From Gaertneriomyces semiglobifer (Eukaryota; Chytridiomycota; Chytridiomycetes; Spizellomycetales; Spizellomycetaceae), in NCBI GenBank assembly GCA_025558075.1, contig JAHLKF010000002.1:620001-684000 (forward strand): DNA of 64,000 nucleotides, in the 5' to 3' direction. The notes under the pieces were generated by a model. That model worked only from the letters and a program-made list of their open reading frames with translations. It was not told the origin of the DNA and did no database searches. A program made the translations under genes and the position numbers. How positions within the stretch are numbered: position 1 is the stretch's first letter; every line of letters starts with the position of its first letter. Of this stretch, positions 47,248 to 60,091 are shown in pieces.

Positions 47248-48565
47248 TCAGTCTTCATTGCGGGTGTCATCACTCACGCCCTTATCCATGACAGCCCTCT
47301 TGGCCATTTTCAGAATCTAACAGAATTGATTAGCATCTACACAATTGGTTGTGCACACATGCCGCATGCGTACCAGTGATGCCCAATAAATGTGAAATAC
47401 TTCCAGGGCGCAAAGACAGAACACGCAAACATCTCGTACGGCAATGGGACCAAACGCCCGCGTAGCAGTAGCTTCCAAGCTGTAGCAGTCCACACTACAC
47501 AAATCACATTCGTTAATCGTTGGCCATGAGCGCTTGAGAAATGTACGTGGGCGACCATATACTCACAAGATGCCTCGGATAACGTAAAAGGGAAATATAT
47601 AGTTTCGCGTTGCAATGAAGACAAACGCAAAGGAGGCAAATAACCCATCCGCAAGTTTAGTCTTCCCAGCATACAGAGCCATTTTGGCTAGTTCCATGAA
47701 AGGGTCGCTCATGTCGTGCAAAAACAATATGGCGCAGCCCACCCGGTAGAAGGGCACCACGTAACTCAAAAAGATCAGCGCCAGCGTGAAAACATGATGG
47801 GCACACATAACAAGGAAATCCTTCTGACGAGGTTCCCAGTAGATGGCCAAAGAGTGGTACAGGTATGCTGAAAAGCCGACCTTGTAATACAGCTTGTCCA
47901 GCTGCGTCATGTGGCCACCTCCACCAGGATGAAAAATCTCCCAATATTTCGGTGGGTCTAGCATCCAATCCTCTGTGAACATTATCCATAATCCAATGGC
48001 GGTGCTGACACCGTATGTGATAAACTTCCATGCCGATAACATGAATTTGGTGCGATCATCAACCGGATGCCTCGGCTTAGACGATGGATACTCGCCAGAC
48101 GTTGCTCCGTATTCATGCTTCTTCTCAGAATAGGTCGAGTTTCGACGAACACGAGACTCAAGTGTGGTCGCAGATGGTGATACAGACGAGGATGAGGAAT
48201 GTGGCTCAACCACCTCTATAGGGATCCCACTTACTGATGCCTTAGTGGCAGCACGCTTTGACGAAGCACCACCAGTCGGAGGTACCAGATGCTCTGCTAG
48301 AGGCTGCAAGCAAGTAGGGTTCGATATCAGCTTATTCCCACACCTAACTCGGATGACCAACTCGTACCTGAAAAACTAATCTAGATAGTACAGCTCTCAG
48401 AACTGCCCATGCAAGGGTGTACCACAGCAGATCTGTTAAATCCTTTGGAAGATCCAAATCCTTGTTGGGCGGATTGGTCAAAAACGAAGGCAGTACAATC
48501 GGCACCCGTTGTATCATAGGCAGAAGAAACGGTATCGAAAGAGGCATGGTGCTCTCCGCTTCCAT
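47248..48565 (-). CDS. LAG1: Ceramide synthase, LAG1/LAC1 family (TLC domain)
   Basis: ER-membrane enzyme that acylates sphingoid bases with fatty acyl-CoA to make (dihydro)ceramide. Model exons: 48565-48368, 48303-47567, 47494-47374 and 47316-47248; introns 64, 72 and 57 bases; 374 residues. The first hydrophobic helix lies around DLLWYTLAWAVLRAVLSRLV. A serine-rich cytosolic stretch follows. The TLC domain contains YLYHSLAIYWEPRQKDFLVM, the double histidine of CAHHVFTLALIFLSYV, and FLHDMSDPFMELAKM, together the Lag1p active-site motif. The short last exon gives ILKMAKRAVMDKGVSDDTRN, the usual acidic cytosolic tail found after the final membrane span. It lies 471 bases downstream of the P5B ATPase in the same orientation. 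Confidence 0.93.
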
Positions 48566-49036
48566 TTCCTCTGTGTCTTGTTATATGTGGATTTCTTCAA
48601 TGAATTCGACAGCGGTGTCCGAAGGTTGTTGATGGCGAAGAGGGCGGCGAGGGTGGCTGGCGGCGATAGGATCTAAAGGTACTTTCTGTGTCAAGCGCCG
48701 GTTACTCTCAGTAGAGGCACGACGTCAAACAGCCCGCCTCGAGCTGTAGAGCACTATGAAGGTTATCCGAGTGGGAATGCGCTGTGTACCGAGGTACCGA
48801 GGAAGGCCCTGCCGTAAATTCCGACCTGATTTATTCAACAAAACGGATTCTTCGACCGTACCACGCGATGCTGAGAATTTTGACTGGACGTTCAAAAAAC
48901 TATTTACTTCTACAAGAAAAAAGCCCACTAAGACATGCATTATGTATATATTCGTACAAACACAAGTGTATGGAAACAAGTCTACCCAAAATTGCGGGAT
49001 TGGTGGACATATTTCACCAGCACGGGTGCATCGTCC
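48566..49036. other. Region between YPK9 3' end and ceramide synthase start
   Basis: About 471 bases holding the YPK9 terminator and the ceramide synthase promoter. Short frames here lack protein character. Confidence 0.4.
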
Positions 49037-52000
49037 TCATCGGGTTGGTGTGATCCCCGCGTCGTCCAATCCATGAGCTTGTCGTCGCATCTCATCTTTG
49101 ACCAGCTTGAACACCTTACCCTTCGACTTCCACCTATCCTGTTTCTCCTCTCTGCGTGCAGTTCTCGTGGCAGTAACAACGCCACTGCCGCCCCCGAGCA
49201 ATCCAGGTCGTGCCGCAACGGCTGCTGCTCGGCGAGCAATGGAGAAGGCTTTCAATCCCTTGACAATCCAGGGCACGAACCAATGCTCGCCTGTCCAAGT
49301 GAGGAACCAGTCAATCAGTGCTAACACAAGGATGTAGTCTTTGCCTTGGTCAGGGAGATCCACCAGGTCCAAGATATCCCGAATCGCGGGCGTCGGCGCA
49401 TATGTAAGGTACAGAGAAATTGCGGTGAGCACAGCAATAGTAGTCACAAAGAAACCTATGCATAACCGATTAAGCTGCTGTTGTATCAACGATGTCAGGA
49501 ACGAAACAGCTCCACTCACCATTCTTCCACATTGGCTGCCGGTACGGTTTCCCAGTGCAGAGCGCGACCGCTACCGCAATGTATTGGAAGCAACTTAGCA
49601 GAAAGACTACGGTGTTCTCATATCCTTTGTATATCCTCTCGTCCACAGTTCCTTCAGAAGGCTCATACCACGGCTGCCGTCTGACCCATGTGAAAATCCA
49701 AAATTGAAAACTGCTCTGCACCAAGAGCTGAAAGATCAACGAGGTCAACACCTTTCGGCTCACGAGGCTTGCAGTCGGGCCTTTCTTGAAAATTTGGGGA
49801 AATGCTTTCGACCGTCCCATAAATACCGCAATGGGAATGATCAAGGCCAGATCAATGTATAGAAATTGGAAGTCGCCCAGATTTCCAGCGAGTGAGTACA
49901 GCAGCGACACGGAGGTAAACTGAATCAAGGAATACAGTGCCATGTACTTGAAACAGCTGAAGGACGTCACTAGCGCGGCGCGACCTTCCCTTATGATCCG
50001 TAAAACACAGTCAAGGTCAGTGCTGCGGGAAGTGAAGGGCGCGGCAACCGACGCTTCTGCTTCTGAAAGTGATAGACCGACATCTGCAGCCTTGAGGGCA
50101 CCGCAATCGTTTGCACCGTCGCCGCAGAATCCCACGCAATATCCAAGCTCTTCGAAATTTTCCACCAGGAAATGTTTCTGATCCGGTGACATCCTCGCGT
50201 ATATTTGACCTTTCAAAAGCATCTGAAAGAATAGACAAAGAATAGGTAAGTACGTTGCGTTAGTGTGTGCAATCGCGACACGCACTTACCCGATTGAAGC
50301 TAGCGTCAGACCCAAATTCAAGCATCCACTGGAATACGTCGCCGGTCACGGCCAAGTTGTACTCTCCCACTTTCGCAACAATAGAATTAACATCAAGCAA
50401 GTATTCATCATCGCTTCTGTTGGAACTGGCGGCATCGTCATCCATTTTATGCGGGAAAGACTCGAACTCTTCGGTAGCGTAAGAGTATCGACCACCGTAG
50501 TTCTGTGGAGGGAGGTTCGGTAGTAACGTTTCTGAATCCAACGTTGCACCACTTCCATCAACGTCCTCCCAAACAATCTCTGCATCCTCAGAGGTCGGTG
50601 GTGCACCCGGAAGAAAGCGTGCAGCAAAGGTTTTCTCCTGCGGGTCAACCAGCTCGCATTCTCGTGAAACGGATATGGCTGTGAGCACATTATCTCCCGT
50701 ACACATAACTTGGCGAATCCTCGCTTGATTGAGCGCATCAACAACCCTGGCTGTCCCAGGCTTCAACTTGTTTTCAAACACAATGAAACCAAGGAAATTT
50801 AAATCACACTCCATTTGGTCGCGTTTAGTCTTCATCACCTGTTTGTAGTCTCCATCAAATTGACGGTGAGCACATGCAATAACACGGTAACCATGGTGCG
50901 CGTAATCGTTCAATTGCCGTTCGTAGTCTTTCGGTAGAGTGCCCGGTCGGCAGATGGAGCGCATAACCTCAGGCGCGCCCTTCACGAATACCTCGTGAGA
51001 AGTCTGAATCCCATTAGCTGGGCGGTCGTCCTCATCACCGTGCCGTACTCGCCGGACGACTACAGCCATCCTACGCAGATTGCTCGCGAACTCAAAGACG
51101 CGCACGACTCCAAGCTCTGTGAACGCCTTTTGCTCTGGCTTGCGACCCTCCTGTGGTCCCACCGAACGTCGGCCAAACTCGACGACGTCGGGAGGACTTA
51201 CAAGGACATGACAATCATTGGCAGAGCTTCTCCGTTCAAGGTTGCGCGCAGCATTAGCTGTCTTTGGGGCAATAGCTTGTCCACCTTCCTCAATATGCCA
51301 ACCGGTGAACTCGAACATTTTTACGTCCATAGGATCTCCGATGAGCATGCCGTCCACAATCTTGAGCGAGTGACACGTCGCCATAGCACAGACTATGAGG
51401 GGATAAGGGAAATCCGGCTCGGTACCATTGGGGTGCCCAGGAAGAGTTCCCAGACGAATCGACATGTTAGCCGGATTACGTAGGCGCTGGGCTTGACCGT
51501 CTTGATCGTTGAGGCCTTCTGGGAACCATTCGAAATCTTGTGACTGTTCACCACTTTTGGAGCGATCTAACGCGCCGCTGGGAATCGTCTCGTCGACATC
51601 TTTATACAAACTTGTAAACCGTAGTTGCCCATCAAAGGATGCTTTGTCGCCAAAAAGCTCCTCCAAAACTTCCGTTCCTGCTGGGATAGTGTAGCGAAAC
51701 CCCAAAACGTCCAACCCTTCTTCCGTCAAAGTCCCTGTTTTATCAAATGCAATCAGGTCGAGCTTGCCGCATATATTCACCCGCGGCGGACTGGTGCAAT
51801 AGATATCACCCTGTCGCAACCGACCGATTGCAAAGCTAGTGCCAATTGCCATGGTAGCTGGTAAGGCAGGCGGCACGACGATAGTAATCAAATCCAGTGC
51901 GCGAACGATGATCATTCCCAGCGCCACCTTTAATACGATAAAATTGTAAACGGACCCCAAAAAACCAAAGCCAGCAATGATCGCCAGTACACCAATAAAT

Positions 52001-53815
52001 CGGAAAGAGTCCCGGTAGAACTTGAAGCTATTCGGCTTAGGGAAAAGCATTGACCGCACGAGACTACCCTTGGTAGTGTTGAACCCAGTTCGGACTGCAA
52101 GTGCAAGTGCACCAGAGGAACTGCTCAGATCCGTATCAGAACCCCTTGGGGTACTCGCGGCAGAACGGTTCCCTCCGCGGGCACGTATGATTTTGGTGCC
52201 CGCGAACAAGAAAAAGCGAGACATGCGACTACTACTCGCAGGGTCCTCTTCCCACAAATCCATGGCGCGCAGTTCAATATCTTTGATCGGACTCTTAGAG
52301 ACCGGAACACTCTCGCCCGTTAACATGCTCTCGTTAACTATACAATCACCTGAGAGTAACACGCCGTCACACGGGAATACACTTAACATCCCGGGAGTGA
52401 CCTCGAAAACATCTCCCGGGACGATGTCTTCAGACTTCACCACTGACCAGTGATGATCGCGATACACACGCACTTCGCAGCTGAAGCGGCTCATTTCCCG
52501 CATGCGTCGCATGGTCTCACGGGTTTCGATCAACGTCGCAATTGCGGAGCTGGTCGAGATCAAGAAGATGCAGGCAGCATAGTAATAGTAATCATCCAGC
52601 GACCACAGTATGATACTTGCGACTTGAAAGATGTAAAACGGGTGAAGCACTTCGTCCATAAGTAAGCGAAACACGGGCTTCTCCTCTATCTCAACGGCAT
52701 TCTTCCCAAACATTGTTCTTCGTTCCCGCACTATTTTCTCGCCATCTATTCCTGCCAGCGCTTTATCGACAGAGTGCCAACGATAGTCCCGCCAGTATTG
52801 ATTGGGTTGATAGAGTCCTGTCAAGGGGTTAAACATGAAGCGCACGTATCGGTATTCGAATGAGATCAGAAATGGAAGGGCGATATTGCGCATGTCGGGT
52901 GCTTTGCCAGATTCCGCACCGAGAGCATCACCAGCCTTGGTAACCCCTGTACGTTCAAATGCATCCGCAAGGCTCCCACTGAACGGCTTTCGCTTAACAG
53001 GTAACACCTGCAGCTGCTTCCACTGATTCTCGACCGCTACATTGCTCGCAACCGACAGCGGGCAACGCGCCATAGTCATTTTCAGTTCCCACCGCGGAAA
53101 CCAGCGACAAAATAGCCAGAATAGGCCGGCTGTAGCGAAGCACAGCGTTTTGTAAAGGAAACTTCTGGACCGCGACCAATGATATCCAGAAATTCGGATG
53201 CTTGTGTCTTCATCGACTTCATACTCTTGTTCATATACCGAGTTTGCCACAGCTTGGTAACCGGTTTCCTGAGAGTCGGGCGAAAACATGGCAGCCAGTA
53301 GTGGTACAGTCTCGCGATCGCGGGCGCGGCTGGCCATGGCAGCAGCCCGATGAGGAAGACGTGCAGCCGCTTTCCCTCTCAATAAATTCCCAGTGGCTTT
53401 GGCAGTAGCTTTGTGTTCTTCCTCGTCTTCTTCGTCCTCGACCTCCTCAATATGCACCTCGAGTGAGTATGCAGCTACGCCATTGGGAGCGCTTTCCACA
53501 TCTGGCGAAGACTGCGATACATGATCTGCGCGATCATCATCAAATGTGGCTCCTTCCGAAGACACTGGTGCATCAGCAAGCCCTAGTGAAACATAACTGC
53601 CGTGGTACAAGACTGCATCGGGATCCGGCTGTTCGCAAATGAATCATGAGAATCGTTTTCGACAACTAATGCAATAGTTGAAAACATACCGGATACTCAT
53701 TCGTCCGGGAGGGAGTAGCACCAAGTAGGCCATCGGATTCGGGAGTCGACGATCGTCGCCTGAGTGTGCCTCTGTCGGACGTTGGAGGCGGCTCTGAAGG
53801 ATCTGGCGGGCGCAT
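49037..53815 (-). CDS. YPK9: P5B-type ATPase, YPK9/ATP13A2-like
   Basis: Vacuolar or lysosomal P5B pump; human ATP13A2 exports polyamines and yeast YPK9 gives resistance to heavy metals. Model exons: 53815-53690, 53628-50290, 50222-49520 and 49455-49037; introns 61, 67 and 64 bases; 1528 residues. P-type hallmarks in order: LTGESVP near residue 480, the P5B signature PPALP in a membrane helix (P5A pumps have PPELP), the phosphorylated aspartate in FDKTGTLTEEG near 670, the nucleotide domain with FVKGAPEVM, and CGDGANDCGALKAADVGLSL near 1187. The N-terminus has about 150 acidic, disordered residues before the first hydrophobic segment (SFLYKTLCFATAGLFWLF). About ten hydrophobic helices are visible in total. 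A vacuolar location is inferred from the family. Confidence 0.94.
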
Positions 53816-55143
53816 TGTGTATAAGTTGATACCTTAAATTAATCTAAGTTTTTATGGGCTTCTGCCTTGAGTATCCAGAAATGAGGAGTACACAAAGGGT
53901 ATGATAAGTAGGGAGCTTGCTTTGTGGGTTTGGGTGCGAGCGACTAGGTCACTAGACTTTTTCGCACAGAGAACAAAACTACCACCGTAGGTATGTCAGG
54001 ATACTGCCAGCATGGAAGCTCTACGAACAAACACAGGTGCTTCAGGAGTCTTGGCGCTGCGGTCCATGCGCAACCTTTATCAAGGGCTGGGCTGCAGTGT
54101 ATAATAAGCAAAGACGCCCGACGACGAAGAGAAGAGGGAAAGCGACTAGCTGCTTTGGTTCGTCATAACAAGACCGCGGATGATGACTGTGCCACACAGT
54201 TTGCCCATTGCTCTTGCCCTTCTCAGTCCTGAGAATCTTTTAGTAGGATCTGCACGGCAGGCCACCCACCCACAAAGGCAGAGAGTCAGCACTATTCAGC
54301 CGTCGACCATGAGCGGTACGGACAAGCGTCAGGAACATGTTTGAGCTATGTGACCAGTCAACGTTTAAGCTGATGACGCACAAGTCAATATCATGCTAGC
54401 GGTATGGATCTCATAGTTGGCAAAGTAAAGAGGTTGACGGAGTACAAGTTGACGATGGGGACAGAGCAGCTTTTCGCAGCGAAATTGGAGGCGAGAGTGT
54501 GTTATCATGAGTGTTTGCAAACGATGGTGGTATTGGCTGGGACTCACAGCTATGGGCCTTACATAAAAATTCCTCCCACTTACGCATACATTTGATTCCT
54601 TGAACATTCACCAAATGAATCTACTAGTTCCGCACCCGTTGTTGGCGTTACAAAGGCCATTCTGCTTTTTTGCTGGGAACAGATGTCACGTTGGCAGGCT
54701 GATGGTAGGGGCACCGGTGGATGCTGCGCAAGCACGCACCCAACATGCTTGGGAGGGGAGTTTTTCCAAAGAACGAATGTTCAAAGTAGTTCGGCCGGGA
54801 CGTTCTGCAAGGAATGGACCCCGTCAGGTAGATTTTACATTATGGCTGACATATGCTCATGCTGAGCTACTGCAGTGTCAGGCGGTGAAGGTCCTCCTCA
54901 AAAGATGGCGAGGTCATCATCTCCCTTCTGTGGTTCGCCAAAACGAATACAGTCTTATGTGCTATCATTCTCGGTTTTGTTTAGCAGTACTGAACTCACT
55001 CACCACCGTGGAGATCCGCGGCCCTCTCCGCATTCACGTTCGCGACTGCGCAATTGCACGCGTCGGCGAGCACTTTCGCGGCCGGCCGTTTAAGTTCGCC
55101 AGCTTTTGAGAGCTTTGTTACCAAGCTCAACGAGTGGACAATC
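53816..55143. other. Divergent intergenic region between YPK9 and the GPI-anchored protein gene
   Basis: About 1.3 kb. A plus-strand frame of 169 codons (54600-55109) is open but basic, cysteine-scattered and unlike any family I know; I treat it as chance. Promoters of both flanking genes lie here. Confidence 0.4.
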
Positions 55144-55665
55144 ATGATGATGCTCCGTCTAGTTCAGTATTGCGTTGCGCTGGGACTGTACTTGGAATTA
55201 GCGAATACAGTCAAAGCCACTGCTCCCGAGGACTCGCCCAGGGCAGAGACGCTACCCTTCGTACCGGTTTGGTACCCGCCCCCGACGATACCTTTTGTAC
55301 CTGAGGTTGCTCTACCCGCAGGCCCCACTCATGCACGCAAGGTTCCTCCAAGGCCGACGCCAACCGCGCGGAGCACTCGAGCACCTACGCCCGCCGTTAC
55401 ACCAACTCGGTCTACCTCCCAGACGAAAACGCGAGATGACGAACTGAACCTTGGTACTCCCACTGCCAGACTTGTTCCCTTACCAACCGCTACTATCACG
55501 TCGCCAACTGAGTCGCCCGACTTTGACTTTGGCAACGAACGCGACCGTGATACTTCGCCGCCACTTTTGAACGATGGTTCTACCGGGCTCATTTGCAGCA
55601 GCAAAGTGCAGATCCTTACAGTCTCGATTATTGCTGGAGTTATTGGCTCCAGTCTCATGCTGTAA
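55144..55665 (+). CDS. Small secreted Ser/Thr/Pro-rich protein, probably GPI-anchored
   Basis: Single exon, 173 residues from the ATG at 55144. It opens with a signal peptide (MMMLRLVQYCVALGLYLELA, cleavage probably after VKA). The mature part is rich in Pro, Thr and Ser, with repeated PTP/APTPAVTPTR-like stretches suited to O-glycosylation. The C-terminus has a small-residue site (NDGSTGLICSS), a short spacer and a hydrophobic tail VQILTVSIIAGVIGSSLML ending at the stop. That is the layout of a GPI-attachment signal. It is probably a cell-wall or plasma-membrane mannoprotein; no family recognised. Further in-frame codons exist upstream to 55054 but would place the signal peptide internally. 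Confidence 0.7.
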   Translation: MMMLRLVQYCVALGLYLELANTVKATAPEDSPRAETLPFVPVWYPPPTIPFVPEVALPAGPTHARKVPPRPTPTARSTRAPTPAVTPTRSTSQTKTRDDELNLGTPTARLVPLPTATITSPTESPDFDFGNERDRDTSPPLLNDGSTGLICSSKVQILTVSIIAGVIGSSLML

Positions 55666-55808
55666 AGATGCTGTAAAGAACTCGCATCGGCCCACTTAAT
55701 GTGCTTCATGTGCCCTAGCACGGGCGATAGACTTTAAAGCCGCGAAAGGAACCCCTATGTACCAATGTATATCTATAAGCGCGATACTCAATAAACTGGT
55801 GTAATGGC

Positions 55809-57276
55809 TCAAGCAAAGCGATCTTCAAATTTGACACCAACTGCCTTCCCAAACCCTTCAAAATGCTGTTGTAGCTTCGCCTTACGATCCTCCAACTTTG
55901 TGCCCTGAGTGAGCAAGTACTCCTTGTGGGCATCGATTTCCTTCCATATCTGACTTCGGAATTTCTCGTGCTTTCCTAGCATGGTGGTCAATTCTCCAAG
56001 CTTGTGTGAAAGTTGGGAATTGAGCGCGTCAAGCCTTTCCCTGATCTCATCTGCCGTAAGCTTGTCTGGATGCTCTTGCTCGACTGGTTCGGTGGGAGTA
56101 CACTCGTCATTAAGCCCACTGTGGTGCTGTTGCGGTTGTTGTTGAAGCCGATGATTGCTCACAGGGGTTTCTGGAACTCGAAGCCGGGATGCCTCTCGAA
56201 TCCGAGGTGCGTCTGTCATTTTGAAAGGTGACTCCGTGGAAGGAATGGGAACGTTCTTATTGACAAGCGGTTCGGGTTCGGCGCCTGCAAGGCCCAAAAG
56301 TTAAGAGACTCGACGCAACCTTATAATAAAATTAACATTCTACGCACTTGGAGTTGATTGTCCGCTGCCGGCCAAATCCGACCCATGGATCCTGGACGTC
56401 TCGCCACGTCTGAGCTCGCAATATGTCTCCTCTGAAAGATCCATGTCGTGCATATGCTCTTGAGTACTTTCAGCATTCTGATTCCACTCCTCAGGGTAAA
56501 TTTCTGAATTCACGAGGTTACGTTCGTACGCATCACCACTCAGCGAATTAAGACTATACCGTAAGTGGTATTGCCATTGGCATCTTGTCGAGCCACGTAA
56601 AGTCTCTGCAATTCACCGTTTGTTGAGATCAGAAATAGCCATCACCAGGGGAAGCCATAGTTACCCCATCGTCCCCGCGTAAAAGTTGCTGATGATGACC
56701 AAGGATCGACTCATCCTCAGATTCCGAGTCATAGCCGTTCATCGGCCCATCCGCACATACCGCATGGGTCTGGGAAGCGCTGCTACCGCCTGCCACTTCT
56801 GACCGGCTAGATGTGTTGTGGCCATGTTGCGCCGTCGATATGTCCGCATGATCTATCTCCATGTGGTTTTCCCACGCTGGTGGACTGGCCCTCTTCCGCT
56901 TGTTCCCTTCTGCATCCAAGGCGGCCTCTTTCGTCACGCCACCCGCAGCAAGAGGACTGCGCTTGAGGCCAGACCAAAGGAATCGGGCAGGGGTCTCAGG
57001 ATCAGTGGGAGACCTGTTACTACTTTCCGGAGCCACGGGTGTTGGGCTTCCTTCTGATTCACTGGATTCCGCTGGCGTAAGTAATGTTGAACCACCTGGT
57101 GGCGGATGACGACGCACATCTTTGGGCGTGGCAAAGTTGTCTGTTGCTGCCGACTCGACACCAAAACGACCAAGATCCTGCAAGCCTACGGTAGCAACTT
57201 TGATCTTCGAAGACGTCGAGGCGGAAGGCGGGGTGGGTAGTTTCCAGGTAGGTACGTGCGACATGGCTGCTCGCAT
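55809..57276 (-). CDS. Disordered nuclear-type protein with C-terminal coiled coil (ECM11-like?)
   Basis: Function unknown. Model exons: 57276-56665, 56605-56560, 56503-56348 and 56284-55809; introns 59, 56 and 63 bases; phases fit; 429 residues. The N-terminal half is Ser/Pro-rich with a basic cluster (GNKRKRASPP) that could be a nuclear signal and an acidic patch (YDSESEDESIL). The C-terminal 90 residues form a helical coiled coil: KLTADEIRERLDALNSQLSH, GKHEKFRSQIWKEIDAHKEY, KLEDRKAKLQQHFEGFGKAV. This resembles the end of ECM11-type meiotic proteins, but the similarity is from general shape and I would not assign the name. Exons 2 and 3 are short and carry weak donors (GTATAG, GTGCGT), so the middle of the model is the least certain part. 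Confidence 0.55.
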
Positions 57277-58312
57277 GCACTTAATAATGGGTTGCTCACC
57301 ACATTGATGCAGGAAAGAGGCTCGAAGAACTGGTGGTCCTTGAACGAGGCAACGTCAGTGGGAAAATGGAAAGTTGCACGTGAGCGTCACGTGGGGCCAC
57401 GCTGCTGTCAATTCCGTCTGCAGACGGTGAAGCCAGCGCTTTAGCCAAACCAAAGCGAAGACTGCTTCAACATCAATCAGCAAAATTATACACTTGATTC
57501 GCTTATGGAACACATGAAATAGGCTGTATGTAATGTTTGGCTGTATTTGCAATGGCAATTGATCGCTTCCACACTGGTACCAATGTTGTGACCCGAGTCG
57601 TCATTAAAGGGTGCATGCATAGCTTTCTCAAATTCAAGCTCAGTCAGCTTGGATGGCCATAGCACTACTGCAGATGCCGTCGTACGTTACGTCTGCCCGC
57701 CTTTGCTACTGTTAAGCATCCTCCCGACTACGTACGCTACTCTGCTCTGTTCCGCCTAATAATAATAACCGCCCCCAGACGTTGTGTGCATCGCTGGAGC
57801 CTTGCCCCTGTTGCGACGCGTGATGGCACAGTCACCGCATGCAGTGGCACAGCTACATCGATTTGTGTCAACGCGAATGACTAAAAGGATCTGGAACACT
57901 TTGATCGTTGCCGGAACGCTATACGCATGAACGTTTAAACGGACGGACGGCGTAGCAGGCAAAGCAGCAGTAAGTGGCTCGTACCATCCTCTCTGCCGGG
58001 CAATGTGAGTTCGAGAATGAGTAACTGTATGCTACCCTAGGTGAATTCTCCTCTGAACCATTCGGGCTTTCCAAGTAGCACGCGATTAAATCAAGCAAAC
58101 AGCTGCAAGACGACTCTTTTTTGAGGTTAGGTGTATCATTTCGTCAAGATTTCTCGTGACAAGAAGGAAAGGAGAGCTGTCCTGAGATCCGTTAGGACGT
58201 CAATTACCCGTTTCATCAGATGTATGCGCTTTTGACAATGTCAATCGGGTTGACGCTATCAGACCGTTGACGCTTTACCGTCCCTCTAGATATTGTATTT
58301 GAAGTTTTCGAA
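57277..58312. promoter_or_regulatory. Divergent region between the coiled-coil gene and G6PD
   Basis: About 1 kb between divergent starts, with several short AT-rich runs including four TAA/AAT units near 57757. It should hold both promoters. No gene supported. Confidence 0.4.
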
Positions 58313-60091
58313 ATGGCTTCTGATAACGATTCGACGGTCGTGATCGTCCTTGGTGCTTCGGGTGATCTGGCTTACAAAAAGACCTATCCGGCACTCTTTG
58401 GCCTTTACAAGATGAACTTTCTTCCTCCCCATGCCGACATCATTGGCTATGCGCGCTCTCATATTGAGATAGAAGACTTCAAGAAGCGCATTTCTTCCCG
58501 GATCAAAGTCGCTAACGACGAAGAAAAGAAGCAGTTGAAGGAGTTTCTGTCGCGGTGCACTTACATCTCGGGTCAATATGACCAAGATGACTCTTACCGC
58601 AAGCTTAATGAAGCGGTCAATAACATCCAGAAAAAGTACAAAGGCGCCTGGAATCGCGTCTTCTACATGGCTCTCCCGCCATCAGTGTTTATTCCCGCGT
58701 CTCAGGGGCTCAAGAAGTTTGTCTATTCCGACAAGGGCACCAACCGGCTGGTTGTTGAGAAGCCATTCGGAAAGGACACTGAATCGTCTCGCGAACTGGC
58801 CGATGCCCTCGCCCACAATTGGAAAGAAGATGAAGTATGACCTCCCGAGCATGACTGTAGCCGCGCGTAGACACTAATGCGGCCTCAATAGATATACCGC
58901 ATTGACCACTATCTTGGAAAGGAAATGGTCAAGAATTTGATGATCTTACGGTGTGTATGGTGAATCTAGAGATCGCGACTTGAATCAGCAGCTCATGCAA
59001 ACATGGTAGCTTTGCCAACGTGTTCTTAGGTGCCATATGGAACCGCAACTTTATTCACAACGTCCAAATCACCTTCAAAGAGCCTATTGGCACTGAGGGT
59101 CGTGGTGGTTATTTTAACGAGTTTGGAATCATCCGTGACGTGAGTATCGTTGTACATGTGCCCATGATTGACTATGAGGGCTTTCCAACCTAACATCTCG
59201 GGTTAGATTATGCAAAATCATCTACTGCAAATACTGACTGTTGTTGCAATGGAAAAACCTGTCTCGTTGGATGCCGAGGATGTTCGCAATGAAAAGGTTG
59301 GGCAGGCATTTGAGCCATCGTTGTTTGGCCGTCAGAGTTGCTAACGTACGTTGGCAGGTCAAGGTTTTGCGTGCCATTTCTCCCCTTAAGCTCAAAGACG
59401 TCGTGCTGGGGCAGTACACCAAGAGCCCGGATGGCAAGGAAGCTGGCTACCTGGATGATGAAGGTGTACCCAAAGATTCTGTGACACCCACCTTCGCCGC
59501 AGCGGTGATGTATATCAAAAATGAGCGATGGGATGGCGTTCCCTTCATTCTGAAAGCCGGAAAGGGTGTGTATGGCAGTGTTGTGGTGGTATTGTACCGG
59601 GTTCATGACTGACACGGAACGCATACGCAGCCTTGGACGTTCAGAAAACGGAGATCCGTATACAGTTCCAGGATGTTCCCGGCAACATTTACCCTTCCAT
59701 TGCGCGCAATGAGCTTGTTGTGCGTGTACAACCCAAGGAAGCTGTTTATATGAAGCTGATGAACAAGCAGCCTGGCCTGTCTTCCAACGCGGTCACCTCT
59801 GAGCTCGACCTCTCCTATTCCAAGCGCTACAGCGATGTCAAGATCCCTGATGCTTATGAATCTCTCATCTTGGATGTGCTGAAAGGAGACAAGGCGAACT
59901 TTGTCAGGGATGACGAGCTTGACGCTGCATGGAAGATCTTCACTCCACTTTTGCATCAGATTGACTCTGAGCGTATCAAGCCAGAGCAATATGCTTTTGG
60001 ATCTCGTGGACCTAACAGTGCGGATGACTTCATTCAGAAGCATGGCTACACGAGAGATCCCGCGTACCACTGGGCGCCTCCCAAGATTTAG
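58313..60091 (+). CDS. ZWF1: Glucose-6-phosphate 1-dehydrogenase
   Basis: First enzyme of the oxidative pentose phosphate pathway, making NADPH from glucose 6-phosphate. Six exons: 58313-58834, 58892-58950, 59010-59139, 59207-59296, 59358-59565 and 59631-60091; introns 57-67 bases; 489 residues, near the fungal norm. The NADP site is [19 protein letters not shown]. The substrate site [11 protein letters not shown] lies exactly at the start of exon 2. Also visible are [109 protein letters not shown] and the structural-NADP region near the C-terminus ([11 protein letters not shown]). All five junctions preserve known family sequence. Confidence 0.96.

Noticed and set aside
54600..55109. 169-codon plus-strand open frame
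   Set aside because: Composition is basic with scattered cysteines and histidines, no domain or signal is visible, and it sits in the promoter region of the GPI-anchored protein gene. Probably a chance frame.
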